A DNA stretch of 64,000 nt, taken from Akkermansiaceae bacterium. Its GTDB lineage: Bacteria; Verrucomicrobiota; Verrucomicrobiia; Verrucomicrobiales; Akkermansiaceae. Location: positions 248,001 to 312,000 of the forward strand of contig JABDRB010000003.1 of the NCBI GenBank assembly GCA_013041925.1, in the 5' to 3' direction. This document shows positions 1 to 8,909 of this stretch, in pieces (position 1 is the stretch's first letter; the number at the start of each line of letters is the position of its first letter). The notes beneath the pieces were generated by a model. That model saw nothing but the letters and a program-made list of their open reading frames with translations. It searched no databases and was not told the origin of the DNA. The translations under genes and the position numbers were made by a program.

Positions 1-1779
1 CTGGGGCATGCCCGCCTTCTGCTTGAGAGTGACGCCAATGATCCATGGATCATCCGGACCTTGTTCTGGTGCCTATATGATGAGTTCAAGCGGGTCCAGA
101 CCGCTAATGATTCCGCTGCCATTGCAGCGGTAACGAAAGAAGTGGGGTTGCTCAAGCTCCCGAATGAGGAGAGTGATCAGGTGATGCATGACTGCGCGGC
201 GCGAATTCTAGGCACGGATCCGATCGCAAAGGCCACGCAACTCAGCAAGTCGGGAAAACATCATGATGCGGTTGCATTGCTGCGTCCGATCGCCAAGGGA
301 GCGAACGTCACCTCTGTGATCGGAGATGCATACAGTTGGATCCTATACCGAAAGCTCAAAGAAGAAGGAGCGGACCAACCTGAAGTTACCTTCTGGTGTT
401 TGAATGAATTCTTGGGCTGCTGGTCCTCTGATTGGGACCCCAATATCATTCTCTTCAAGTGCATATTGTTTCACATCAAGAACCATGCAGAGGGATGGAA
501 CGGTCTTGTTCCACTAGTCGAAAAACTTGAACTCCACCGGATCCCTGCCACAGACTTTGCCGATGATCGTCCAGATACAGACTACGCTCCATTCCAAGAT
601 CAATTACTCGGTGCTGTGCACAAATGCCTTAAAAAGCACCCTGCCATGCGGCAGCAGCGTCCGCAGTTGCAATTATGGCTGGATGCTTGGGCTAATTCTT
701 TCAGTGATGATCAGTGGCCCCAGTATCACCTTGGTCACATCCTGCTTTGGATTGATGGAGATAAAAACAAAGCCAAGATTTTGCTCTTGAAAACGGTCCA
801 GAGAAACCCCGGTGATTTCTGGAGATGGCAGGCACTTGCTGAAGCTCTTGATGGAGAAGAGAAAAAAATAGCGATGGCCCGGGGGATTGTCTGCCAAACC
901 GAAGATCCGTCTTTCATGGTCCGCCTCTATAAAGACTTTGCCAATTTGCTGGCCGCTGAGCAAGCGCTGCCGGAAGCTACAGCAAGTCTGAATGAGGCAA
1001 TTCGGTTGTGTAATCTATCCGGTAACGAGTGGCGTGATCCATTCCCTGCATGGCATACCTCTAATGAAGCAGAATCATTACCCAACATTCACGATTACGC
1101 TAAGACTTTTGCTGACACCGCCGATCAACTTTTGGCGGCAGACCTACCCATTCATGTCGGCGTAATAATTAAAGAGACGGATAAACCCGGTCGGCAACTT
1201 TACTACATTGATGGACTAGGTGTCCGAAACCTTGCATTTCCCCATAACAACCTCCCCCCAACGTCCAACCCCGCTATCCAAGCCAAATTTCAAGACCAAC
1301 CTAAGGGGATTTGTAAAGTTCTCACTTGGGAGAAAACTCAAATTAGTGATGATGCAGGCACATGGCAGGAGGGCATTGTAGCACACGTCAACAAAGCCAA
1401 GGGGCTTACCGCTGTCAAAACTTCAGTAGATGAGACCATCTTACTCCACTTCGACCGCTGGCCTGAAGCCAGAGAGCTCACATCTGGGTCATTCGTCAAA
1501 CTTCAATGCCTCGGAGACCAAGGGCAGAAACCAATCGTGGCTAAATTTCTGAAAACCCCTCCAACATCTATACCCGACTTAAACATCTTGGTGAAGGGAC
1601 TATTCCGTCGGGCACGCGACAAAAAATTTGGATTTATCAACGTAGGTGACCTAAGCGTTTTTGTTCCACCTCATGTGGCCGGCACTCTACTCGACTCGAC
1701 TATCGTGGAAGGTTGGGCCATACGATCAAAAAAGAAAGATGGCGCTCTCTCGTGGGAACTACTGCCAATCATTGACTAA
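1..1779 (+). CDS. TPR-like protein with cold-shock/OB-like C-terminus (5' end outside window)
   Basis: The frame is open from base 1, so the true start lies upstream and at least 592 residues are visible. The first two thirds is helical, with Ala/Leu/Trp-spaced helix pairs resembling degenerate TPR repeats (for example the segment coded at about 720-1000). The last 230 residues look like two OB or cold-shock-like beta domains; the final one contains the RRARDKKFGFI and VFVPP elements that recall the KGFGFI...VFVH signature of cold-shock domains. TPR scaffolds joined to nucleic-acid-binding OB domains are common in defence islands, and this one lies 1.6 kb upstream of a BREX operon. No enzymatic motif is visible. 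The exact function is unknown; an RNA- or ssDNA-sensing regulator is an inference. Confidence 0.6.
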   Translation: MGHARLLLESDANDPWIIRTLFWCLYDEFKRVQTANDSAAIAAVTKEVGLLKLPNEESDQVMHDCAARILGTDPIAKATQLSKSGKHHDAVALLRPIAKGANVTSVIGDAYSWILYRKLKEEGADQPEVTFWCLNEFLGCWSSDWDPNIILFKCILFHIKNHAEGWNGLVPLVEKLELHRIPATDFADDRPDTDYAPFQDQLLGAVHKCLKKHPAMRQQRPQLQLWLDAWANSFSDDQWPQYHLGHILLWIDGDKNKAKILLLKTVQRNPGDFWRWQALAEALDGEEKKIAMARGIVCQTEDPSFMVRLYKDFANLLAAEQALPEATASLNEAIRLCNLSGNEWRDPFPAWHTSNEAESLPNIHDYAKTFADTADQLLAADLPIHVGVIIKETDKPGRQLYYIDGLGVRNLAFPHNNLPPTSNPAIQAKFQDQPKGICKVLTWEKTQISDDAGTWQEGIVAHVNKAKGLTAVKTSVDETILLHFDRWPEARELTSGSFVKLQCLGDQGQKPIVAKFLKTPPTSIPDLNILVKGLFRRARDKKFGFINVGDLSVFVPPHVAGTLLDSTIVEGWAIRSKKKDGALSWELLPIID

Positions 1780-1926
1780 TTCGCATACCCCCTACTACTA
1801 CACTACAAAACTCAACATCCTCAGGTATTTAGGGTAAAACCATGAGAATGGTTATATCTAACCAGCAATACCCATCCCAAGTATCATGCCCACACCGCCA
1901 TGTTAATGTAGGATACTAACGGCGTC

Positions 1927-2883
1927 ATGAGAGAAAAAACAAATCAATACGACATTATCGGTGACGTCCATGGGCGTTGGGACAAACTTGAACCACTGCT
2001 TACAAAGCTAGGCTATCAACATAACGGTCAATGCCATGCCCACCGGGAAGGTAGAATCGCTCTCTTTCTGGGTGATCTCATCGATCCCAAAGGAAATTCC
2101 CCCAATGGAACCAGGGAGGTTCTTCATGCTGTGAAATCGATGTGTGATGCCGAGCAAGCGCAGTGCATTCTAGGTAATCATGAATACAACCTCGTAGCCT
2201 ATCACACCCCTGATCAACAGGGTGGCTTCCTGAGGCCTCACAGCGAGAAAAACGGCCGGATGCATGCCGGGACGCATGCTGCCTTTGAGGAGCATCACAA
2301 TGAGCTTAGCGAGATCTGGCTGCCATGGTTCAAGACTCTGCCGTTTTATCTAGATCTTTCAGAGCTGCGACTTGTCCACGCCTGCTGGCATCCGGAGTAT
2401 GTGTCGATTCTTAAGGGCAAGACTCTGGGTGACGATGCATTACTCCGGGAAAGTGTGGTCAAAGACTCCCCCGCTTACGAGGCCATCGAAACTGTATTAA
2501 AAGGTGTCGAGGCTCCAATGCCTCAGGGGCATTATTTCCATGACAATCAGGGAAACAAACGAACAGAGTTCCGTGTTCGTTGGTGGGATAAAGAAGCGAC
2601 CTCCCCTACCGTCAGAAATATGGTATTCCCTAAAGACGAGAGCTTCCCAGATACTCCAATGTGCCAGGAAGACGTTGATGCTTTGATTGGATACAGCCAC
2701 TCTGAAAAGCCGGTGTTCATCGGGCACTACTACAAACCAGCCGACAGCCCCATGGAAATGGAGTCCCCCAACCTCTGCTGCGCTGATTTCTCAGCGGCTA
2801 ATGGCGGCCCACTCGTAGCGTATCGATGGAATAGCACCAAGCCACTGAGCCCGGAGCATCTCATCACTCATACAACTGACTAG
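1927..2883 (+). CDS. calcineurin-like metallophosphoesterase (PPP/PrpE-like)
   Basis: A 318-residue protein with the full set of metallophosphoesterase metal-binding motifs in order: GDVHG (residues 12-16), GDLID (49-53), GNHE (83-86) and a histidine in VHACWH near residue 151. The GDVHG/GDLID/GNHE set is typical of PPP-family protein phosphatases and bis-nucleotide phosphatases such as PrpE and ApaH, so the substrate could be a phosphoprotein or a dinucleotide. There is no signal peptide, so it should be cytoplasmic. It has its own upstream gap of 147 bases and is separated from the BREX operon by 539 bases, so it is probably a separate transcription unit. A role in defence is only suggested by position. 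Confidence 0.85.
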   Translation: MREKTNQYDIIGDVHGRWDKLEPLLTKLGYQHNGQCHAHREGRIALFLGDLIDPKGNSPNGTREVLHAVKSMCDAEQAQCILGNHEYNLVAYHTPDQQGGFLRPHSEKNGRMHAGTHAAFEEHHNELSEIWLPWFKTLPFYLDLSELRLVHACWHPEYVSILKGKTLGDDALLRESVVKDSPAYEAIETVLKGVEAPMPQGHYFHDNQGNKRTEFRVRWWDKEATSPTVRNMVFPKDESFPDTPMCQEDVDALIGYSHSEKPVFIGHYYKPADSPMEMESPNLCCADFSAANGGPLVAYRWNSTKPLSPEHLITHTTD

Positions 2884-3151
2884 CGACACCGCACAATCCA
2901 AGCATCAGGAAATCGCCGCCAACGAAGATGCCACAGCTGCAGCTTATGGAATCGACCGAAAAAACGCCTCACAGGTTGACCTCAGCGAAGACGGACTCCA
3001 TGGCTCCACAGCCAGCATCTCGCGCAAAGTCAGGAGCAGTCGCAACATCATGCAAGAATGCGCAAGCTCGGCTGAGCACCAAGACGCTGAAGCCGATCTC
3101 TCATCCAACGTTGAAGAAGAGACCAAAAAACACGGCTACCGGCAAAACTAA
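2849..3151 (+). pseudogene. start-less open frame, possible gene remnant
   Basis: The second forward frame is open for 100 codons from just after a TGA at 2846 to a TAA at 3149, overlapping the end of the phosphatase gene. The predicted peptide is hydrophilic with a coding-like composition (Ala/Glu/Asp/Ser/Lys rich, helical), yet it has no ATG, GTG or TTG near its beginning; the first ATG is about two thirds of the way in. This would fit the C-terminal end of a gene whose front has been lost. I do not recognise the family. Chance openness is a real alternative. Confidence 0.25.
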
Positions 3152-3422
3152 TCAACCTAGGTTGGATTCACCTCACATACCCCCCCCCTGATCGTCATGT
3201 GAGGAGCCAATGCAAGGCACATCAGCGTGTGTGACCCCCCCGCCGTCTTACATTGGCACAACTGGGTGACTTATCTAATGAAACATATAGGTGTTTTGTA
3301 ATGAACTAGTTACTGCGTCTAGGATCTTCCACATTCTACTAAACATTACAATTTTTCTACCTTTACCTTGCGCCATCTAGCAAAACTTATAAAGTCATCT
3401 ACATATTATTGAACACTCGCCC
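3152..3422 (+). promoter_or_regulatory. leader region of the BREX operon
   Basis: This gene-free stretch precedes the first BREX gene. It contains a C-run region (about 3180-3245) followed by a clearly AT-richer tract (3270-3415), which is where the operon promoter should lie. I could not pick a convincing -35/-10 pair or a repeat that would serve as an operator. There is no BrxR-type regulator gene next to it. Confidence 0.4.
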
Positions 3423-3926
3423 ATGCCTTTAAAATCAACACCTACAGCTAGTGCTACCCTTGCTTCGCTTCGACTCTCTGTTCTTGCGTCTGGCGAGTCA
3501 CTACCTAGTAAATACTGGGATAGCTCTGGCCTTAACCAAACTGCCCAGACGGATCTCCGCATGATATTCCCGAGGACATCAATCACTGCGGCTGCCACCC
3601 ATGCTGAAAAATTAGCGCAGACTCATCACGATAAACACACCCGAGCATCTGGAGTCTTCCACCTGTTCAGGCTACCTACTAACATTGAGGCATCGATTCA
3701 TCGTGAAATGATACACTCGATTCCCAATGATCTCGATGTCCAAGCGAATCTCTGGTCAGAACTAGCAGACCTGCCGAAAGCCGATACCTCCGCCGAGGAA
3801 GGCCCGGTTCATCTTGGGGAGCTCAATCTCTCCAAGCCAAAAGACATTGCTAAAATCGCTTACGCATACAAAGCAGCCTTCGATGCTGGCCTTAACTGCA
3901 TTCCCTACTTTACGATCTCAGAATGA
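3423..3926 (+). CDS. brxE: BrxE-family BREX protein
   Basis: A 167-residue cytoplasmic protein. The order of its conserved stretches matches the BrxE family as I know it: an N-terminal LRLSVLASGE segment, a RxxFPRT segment around residues 46-52, the VFHLFRLP motif (78-85), an acidic EGPVHLGEL segment (about 125-133) and an aromatic end (PYFTI). BrxE was defined as the first gene of BREX type 6; its biochemical role is unknown. Here it is also first in the operon and overlaps brxA by four bases (ATGA), indicating translational coupling. Assignment is from motif memory, without a database search. Confidence 0.65.
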   Translation: MPLKSTPTASATLASLRLSVLASGESLPSKYWDSSGLNQTAQTDLRMIFPRTSITAAATHAEKLAQTHHDKHTRASGVFHLFRLPTNIEASIHREMIHSIPNDLDVQANLWSELADLPKADTSAEEGPVHLGELNLSKPKDIAKIAYAYKAAFDAGLNCIPYFTISE

Positions 3927-4714
3927 GCCGCCGCGAGCACTACTCTACTGCGCTTGCCCTATCTCAGGGTATCACGTCCGAATGCCTGTCTTTATTTGAG
4001 ATTTGGCAGGAAGGAATGAACACCACGCAACTCTTTGAGGTCGTTCAATCTACCAATGCTCTGGGTCTCGATTCAGAAAGCCGGCTCAGTCATGTTGTCA
4101 AAGAAGGATTCGGCTCACGCTTCCTGAGAGAGCCCTACATGCAAGCAGCTCCATCGCTCAAGACGATCCTCACCCAGAGTCAGGATCTTAATTTACTGAA
4201 CCAGATCATCCTGCTCTACGCCCTACGCCAGCACGGGATCTTTTTTGACTTCCTTGTGGATGAATACTGGCCTGCTGTCCGGGCAGGTCGACAAAGCATC
4301 AGAAAAAGCGATGTCATCCTCCTCATTGATCGTGGCTTGGTCTCAGGCAGACTCAGCAAGCCATGGTCAGAATCAATGCGAACTCGCGTCAGCAGTTACG
4401 TGCTGGGTATTGCCCACGACTTTGACTTCCTGGGTAATTCAAGATCCGGCACCCGCCCTATCTTGCCATGGACACCTCACGACTCCCTGATCCTCTACCT
4501 CGCGTATGATCTCCACTTTATGGGAGCATCCGATGACGAAGTCGCAGATTCCCCGGAGTGGCAAACTCTGGGACTTCAACGAGAGGACGTTACCCTTTAC
4601 CTCAATCGTCTGCAGAACCAAGGCCACCTAATCGCGCAAGACACCGGTCACCTCTGTAGAATCGACTGGAAATATCAATCACGAGAAGAACTATCCCATG
4701 TCATCCTTTCCTAA
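3923..4714 (+). CDS. brxA: BrxA (DUF1819) BREX protein
   Basis: A 263-residue protein in the position of brxA, with DUF1819-like features: an early KEGFGSRFLREPYMQ-type segment, a central all-helical region rich in Leu/Tyr (ILLYALRQHGIFFDFLVDEYWP), and a C-terminal winged-helix-like part ending near YLNRLQNQGHLIAQ. BrxA is a small NusB-like helical DNA-binding protein in other systems and is required for BREX immunity in some hosts. Its start overlaps the brxE stop and its end overlaps the brxB start by 17 bases. It is somewhat longer than the roughly 200 residues of the common family members. Confidence 0.8.
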   Translation: MSRREHYSTALALSQGITSECLSLFEIWQEGMNTTQLFEVVQSTNALGLDSESRLSHVVKEGFGSRFLREPYMQAAPSLKTILTQSQDLNLLNQIILLYALRQHGIFFDFLVDEYWPAVRAGRQSIRKSDVILLIDRGLVSGRLSKPWSESMRTRVSSYVLGIAHDFDFLGNSRSGTRPILPWTPHDSLILYLAYDLHFMGASDDEVADSPEWQTLGLQREDVTLYLNRLQNQGHLIAQDTGHLCRIDWKYQSREELSHVILS

Positions 4715-5303
4715 ACGTATCGACGAACTTATCCGTCAGCTTGGAACGAGCGCATCCGCGGTCGACTCCAAGCAGGGCGATCGTGTCTATAACTTCCACT
4801 ACCATCCCCATGAATGGACCGAGTTTCGTCAGCAGCTCCAAGTCATTCAAAAGCGTCTGAAAGAGCAAGGGTTCACTCCCCATGTAGCATCCTTCGCAGA
4901 CATCACATTGAACATCTTTCAATCGAGCCCTATCTACAGCGCCCAGGTGAAGATGGAAGGCATGGGAAGCTTCTCTCACAAGATGAGAAACGACAGCCTC
5001 TATAATATCCTCTCAGGATCATCTTCAGATCAGCGCCTCACCACCGATGCCCCGATCGTATCAGCGCTTATAGATAAGCTTCAGGAAACTGCAAAACTCG
5101 ATAACGGCGTTCTCATGCTGACAGACACAGAGACTATTCATCCACTCTTCCGCATCAGCGCCTTTGAACAAATCCTCCAAGGTAAATTCCTGGTTCCCAC
5201 CGTTATTTGCTACCCCGGCGAACGCGGTAATCACGGCGACAACCCCAGCTTCCTTGGCTTTTATAATTCAGACGGCAACTACCGCTCCCAACACATCTAC
5301 TAA
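4698..5303 (+). CDS. brxB: BrxB (DUF1788) BREX protein
   Basis: A 201-residue protein of the length expected for DUF1788. The C-terminal hallmark is clear: VPTVICYPG (about residues 166-174), then SFLGF (184-188) and the terminal YRSQHIY. BrxB is a core BREX component of unknown activity, thought to act with PglZ and the other Brx proteins in the host-modification and phage-blocking complex. It lies between brxA (17-base overlap) and brxC (14-base gap), which fits a single operon. Confidence 0.9.
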   Translation: MSSFPKRIDELIRQLGTSASAVDSKQGDRVYNFHYHPHEWTEFRQQLQVIQKRLKEQGFTPHVASFADITLNIFQSSPIYSAQVKMEGMGSFSHKMRNDSLYNILSGSSSDQRLTTDAPIVSALIDKLQETAKLDNGVLMLTDTETIHPLFRISAFEQILQGKFLVPTVICYPGERGNHGDNPSFLGFYNSDGNYRSQHIY

Positions 5304-5317
5304 TCCATCCACTCACC

Positions 5318-8300
5318 ATGGCTACTATCAAATCACTCTTCGACGATAACCTCACCTTCGAGCGTCGTGTAGAAAAGGTCATCACCTTCAGTAACCGCGA
5401 AGAAAACATCCTGCGCAATGAAGCTCGAGATTACGTCCTTACCGACAATCTTAGCAGCGAATACGAAAAGCTGCTAAACTTCTTTGATGATGCCCAGTCC
5501 GGCGATGGAGCACCGGAGTGCTGCACATGGCTCTCTGGGTTCTATGGCTCCGGTAAATCCTCTTTTGCTAAATACTTCGGCCTCTGCTTTGATCCGCATT
5601 GCACCGTCGAAAACACACCATTTCATGAGCTGTTCACCGCTCGCTTTGAGAGTAAAACTCTCCAGCAGCGCATCAAGACCCTGACCAAGAAATACAACAC
5701 CTCCGTTTTCTTGCTCGACCTAGCTGCTCAGGGACGATCAGGCTCAAATAACACACCCATATCCACCCTTCTCTTTGATCATGTCTGCGCCTGGGCCGAC
5801 TACCCAAGCGATGCCAAGCTTCAGGAACTCTGCGCCCTCCTAGACCTCAACGATCAACTCGACGACTTCAAACAGAAGTGCACAGACAACACAGGCCTCG
5901 ACTACAAGGACCTCGTCAACCAACCAACGATCCTGATCCCAACAGCCTCTCTCCTGGCTCACGAATATTACCCCAAGATTTGGCAGACCCCGGAGTCGTT
6001 TATGGCGGCCCAATCCATCTCCACAACCAACGATCAGGAGAAGGTCAAACAAATGCTCGATCTGATTCAGAAGAAAACGGAATCCCGCAGGGTGCTCTTT
6101 ATCATTGATGAGGTAGGTCACTTTCTCAGGAATAACCAGAGCCTGATTAGCAATCTTGATGGCCTTGCTAGAAACCTCAAGGAGATTGGCGAAGGTCGGG
6201 CATGGATGATCGCTACCGCACAGCAAACCATTCCCAAGACAGGCCCCCTCTTCGGCCTTCAAGACCGCTTCCCCATCAAGATCGATCTGAAAGCATCAGA
6301 CATACGAGAAATCACCCACAAGCGCCTGCTCAAGAAGAGCGTGAACGGAACATCGCAGCTCAAAAAATCATTTGGTGAACATGGGCAAAAACTCATTCAC
6401 TCCACCAAACTATCCGGCAAGGGCTGCGAGACCTACCCCAAACTCACGGATGCTTCCTTTGTGGATTTCTACCCACTACTGCCACAGCAGTTCGAGCTCT
6501 TGATCGAGGCCATTAGCGCTTTAGCCAAACTTCACGGCGGCGTGGGCCTTCGCTCAGCTATCCGCTGCGTCGAGGAAATTCTCATTAGCAATCACCATGG
6601 CGGACAAGCTCTGATCGAAGATGAGTTCGGCTCTCTTATTACAGCTGGAGACATCTACTCCGTTCTGCACAAAGATATTGTATCAGCAGCCCGTGAAATC
6701 ACCCTCCATGTTGACGCTGTGGCATCAAAGTATGGAGAGCATTCGATGGAGCACCAAGTCGCCATGACTATTGCCGTGCTTCAGCAGATTGATGGCTTTC
6801 CAGCCTCACGTGAAAACGTGGCCGCACTACTCCACCCACACATCGATAGCCAACCACTACTGGATACCACCAATAAGGCGATCGACACCCTCATCAGCAA
6901 CCCTCTCATCCCGGTCGGAGAAGCGGACCACATGCTCAGCTTCTTGAGCGAAGTCGTCTCCCAGATCGAACAAGATCGTGCCACACTGTTGGCTACGTCC
7001 ACCCACAGGGATGCCGTTCAAAGCCATGTCTTAAAAGAGCTCTTCAGCAGACCGCCTAAGGCACTCATTGATGAAACCAAGACCATCGATTCCGGCATCG
7101 CTCTCTTTGATGGTAAGCGAGAGCAAGATGTTATCGGTGGAGACAAAGACATCCGCTTCCTCCTACAGTTAAGTAAGGACTCGGACATCGCGGAAACAAA
7201 AAACAGCCTTACTCAGGAGTCCTTGGGATCACAAAACAAGGCCAAGATTTACCTCTGTGCCATTCAGCCACCTTCCATCAGAGAAGCTTTGGAAGAAGTC
7301 TATCGCGCCGAAGAAATCCGCCGGATGCACCAGAACCACTCCGATCAGGACGTGATCCGTTATCTGGACGGTCAACAACAACTAGCGATTCAAAAACGCT
7401 TGGAGATCAAACAAGCCATTAAGGAGGCCCTCTCTGCAGGATGGTTCATTTTCCGAGGGCAAGCCATTGCCGTGGAGAACCTAGGTTCTAGCCTTGAATC
7501 CGCCACAAAGAAAAAACTCGCGTCCGTGGCTGAAGAAGTCTTCGAGCACTATTCAAAGGCAGCCTTTAACGTCCCAGGCAAAGTGGCTGAAGCATTCCTC
7601 AAAACAAGAGACCTCACACAGATCAATCGTGACCGAGATCCTCTTGAGTTAGTCGAAATCAAAGGCTCTGATACCGAGATTAACCTCAACCACCCCGCCC
7701 TGATGGCCGTCATGGAGTTCTTCCAACGTCACCCTAACCCGGATGGAAAGAGAATCCTAACAGAGTTCTCCAATCCCCCCTACGGTTGGACCAAGGACAC
7801 GACACGCTATTTGCTCGCAGCCCTCTTCTACGCTCAAAAAATCAAACTCAAGGTCAACGGGAACGACCTCACCGTCATTGGCAGTCAATCCTTTGAAGCA
7901 TTTAAAAACAACAGCAGCTTCAACAATGTCACCGTTAATCCGAATCACGACGAAGAACCAGATGGGGTGAGGCAAGCCGCAGCCAAGCGATTAAGTGATC
8001 TCACAGACGAACAAGTCATCGCTTTACCTCAGAGAATCGCAGAAATTGCTTCTAAATACCTACCTAAGTTCCAGAGCGAAGTCCAGGGACTGCCAATCAA
8101 AGTCCAACCTCTAGGCATCGACACCGATCGTTTATCACGCCTTCAACGTAGTCTAACCGAGGCTCTCATGGGCGACGGGGCGGGAGCCACCCTCCTTTTT
8201 GGTGCAGATGAAAGTGAAATCTACGATGATCTCATCTGGGCCCGTGACCTCAAGAAAGCACTGAATCCGGGCACAGTCGAATTACTCAAAGAGCTTACCG

Positions 8301-8887
8301 CTCTTGACCAACAAGTTGCCGGCCTCAACCAACAAGGTCAGCTCACAGAACTCCAGGACATATGGTCTCAAAAATCCAGTGATCCACTCAAGCGGGTCAA
8401 AGACGGATCTTTTGTCAATGACATCCCGGACCTATCCCTGAAAGTCGAGGAACTGAAAGGATTGGTCAATGAACACTGCAACAGCTACGCAACCGAGAAA
8501 AAATCTCAAGTTCAGGATCAAATTGACGCCCTTCTCGGTTCACAAGAATATCGAAGTCTGGATGAACAGGAGCAGGAATCTTTCCAGGTAATGGCCGAAG
8601 ATGTGCTTCCCTACCTTGACGCCACCATCTCGGGTATTCAATCTGCCCCGAATCAGATCGTTTCATCCTTGGCACAGCTGCATAAGGTCCGCACCCAAGT
8701 CCAGGCTGCCGCGCAACCACCTAAACCTCCTGAGCCACCAGAACAGCCCAAACCAGGAACCGTGTCCAAGAAGATCACAACAACTCTCAATTCAACCGAC
8801 GACCTCGACAAGCTGATCTCGGAACTACAAACCCTGCGTGACCAACTAGAAGAGGGCAAATCCATCACACTGATCAGTGATCACTGA
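5318..8887 (+). CDS. brxC: BrxC P-loop ATPase
   Basis: A 1189-residue ATPase, the usual size for BrxC. The P-loop GFYGSGKSS lies at residues 74-82 and a Walker B element FIIDEVGHF at about 261-269, followed by a probable sensor segment (WMIATAQQT). The N-terminal MATIKSLFDD...RRVEKVITF opening is typical of BrxC/PglY proteins. The C-terminal half contains long charged helices and a Pro/Lys/Glu linker (PPKPPEPPEQPKP, coded at about 8715-8760). BrxC is an AAA+-like ATPase of the BREX core, essential for defence and methylation in studied type 1 systems. It ends 22 bases before the pglX catalytic ORF. Confidence 0.93.
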   Translation: MATIKSLFDDNLTFERRVEKVITFSNREENILRNEARDYVLTDNLSSEYEKLLNFFDDAQSGDGAPECCTWLSGFYGSGKSSFAKYFGLCFDPHCTVENTPFHELFTARFESKTLQQRIKTLTKKYNTSVFLLDLAAQGRSGSNNTPISTLLFDHVCAWADYPSDAKLQELCALLDLNDQLDDFKQKCTDNTGLDYKDLVNQPTILIPTASLLAHEYYPKIWQTPESFMAAQSISTTNDQEKVKQMLDLIQKKTESRRVLFIIDEVGHFLRNNQSLISNLDGLARNLKEIGEGRAWMIATAQQTIPKTGPLFGLQDRFPIKIDLKASDIREITHKRLLKKSVNGTSQLKKSFGEHGQKLIHSTKLSGKGCETYPKLTDASFVDFYPLLPQQFELLIEAISALAKLHGGVGLRSAIRCVEEILISNHHGGQALIEDEFGSLITAGDIYSVLHKDIVSAAREITLHVDAVASKYGEHSMEHQVAMTIAVLQQIDGFPASRENVAALLHPHIDSQPLLDTTNKAIDTLISNPLIPVGEADHMLSFLSEVVSQIEQDRATLLATSTHRDAVQSHVLKELFSRPPKALIDETKTIDSGIALFDGKREQDVIGGDKDIRFLLQLSKDSDIAETKNSLTQESLGSQNKAKIYLCAIQPPSIREALEEVYRAEEIRRMHQNHSDQDVIRYLDGQQQLAIQKRLEIKQAIKEALSAGWFIFRGQAIAVENLGSSLESATKKKLASVAEEVFEHYSKAAFNVPGKVAEAFLKTRDLTQINRDRDPLELVEIKGSDTEINLNHPALMAVMEFFQRHPNPDGKRILTEFSNPPYGWTKDTTRYLLAALFYAQKIKLKVNGNDLTVIGSQSFEAFKNNSSFNNVTVNPNHDEEPDGVRQAAAKRLSDLTDEQVIALPQRIAEIASKYLPKFQSEVQGLPIKVQPLGIDTDRLSRLQRSLTEALMGDGAGATLLFGADESEIYDDLIWARDLKKALNPGTVELLKELTALDQQVAGLNQQGQLTELQDIWSQKSSDPLKRVKDGSFVNDIPDLSLKVEELKGLVNEHCNSYATEKKSQVQDQIDALLGSQEYRSLDEQEQESFQVMAEDVLPYLDATISGIQSAPNQIVSSLAQLHKVRTQVQAAAQPPKPPEPPEQPKPGTVSKKITTTLNSTDDLDKLISELQTLRDQLEEGKSITLISDH

Positions 8888-8909
8888 TCACTACCCAATA
8901 CTTCAACTC

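Noticed and set aside
2928-3191. 87-residue ORF with an ATG after the phosphatase gene
   Set aside because: It runs in a different frame across the more coding-like start-less frame and ends in a run of prolines from C-rich intergenic DNA.
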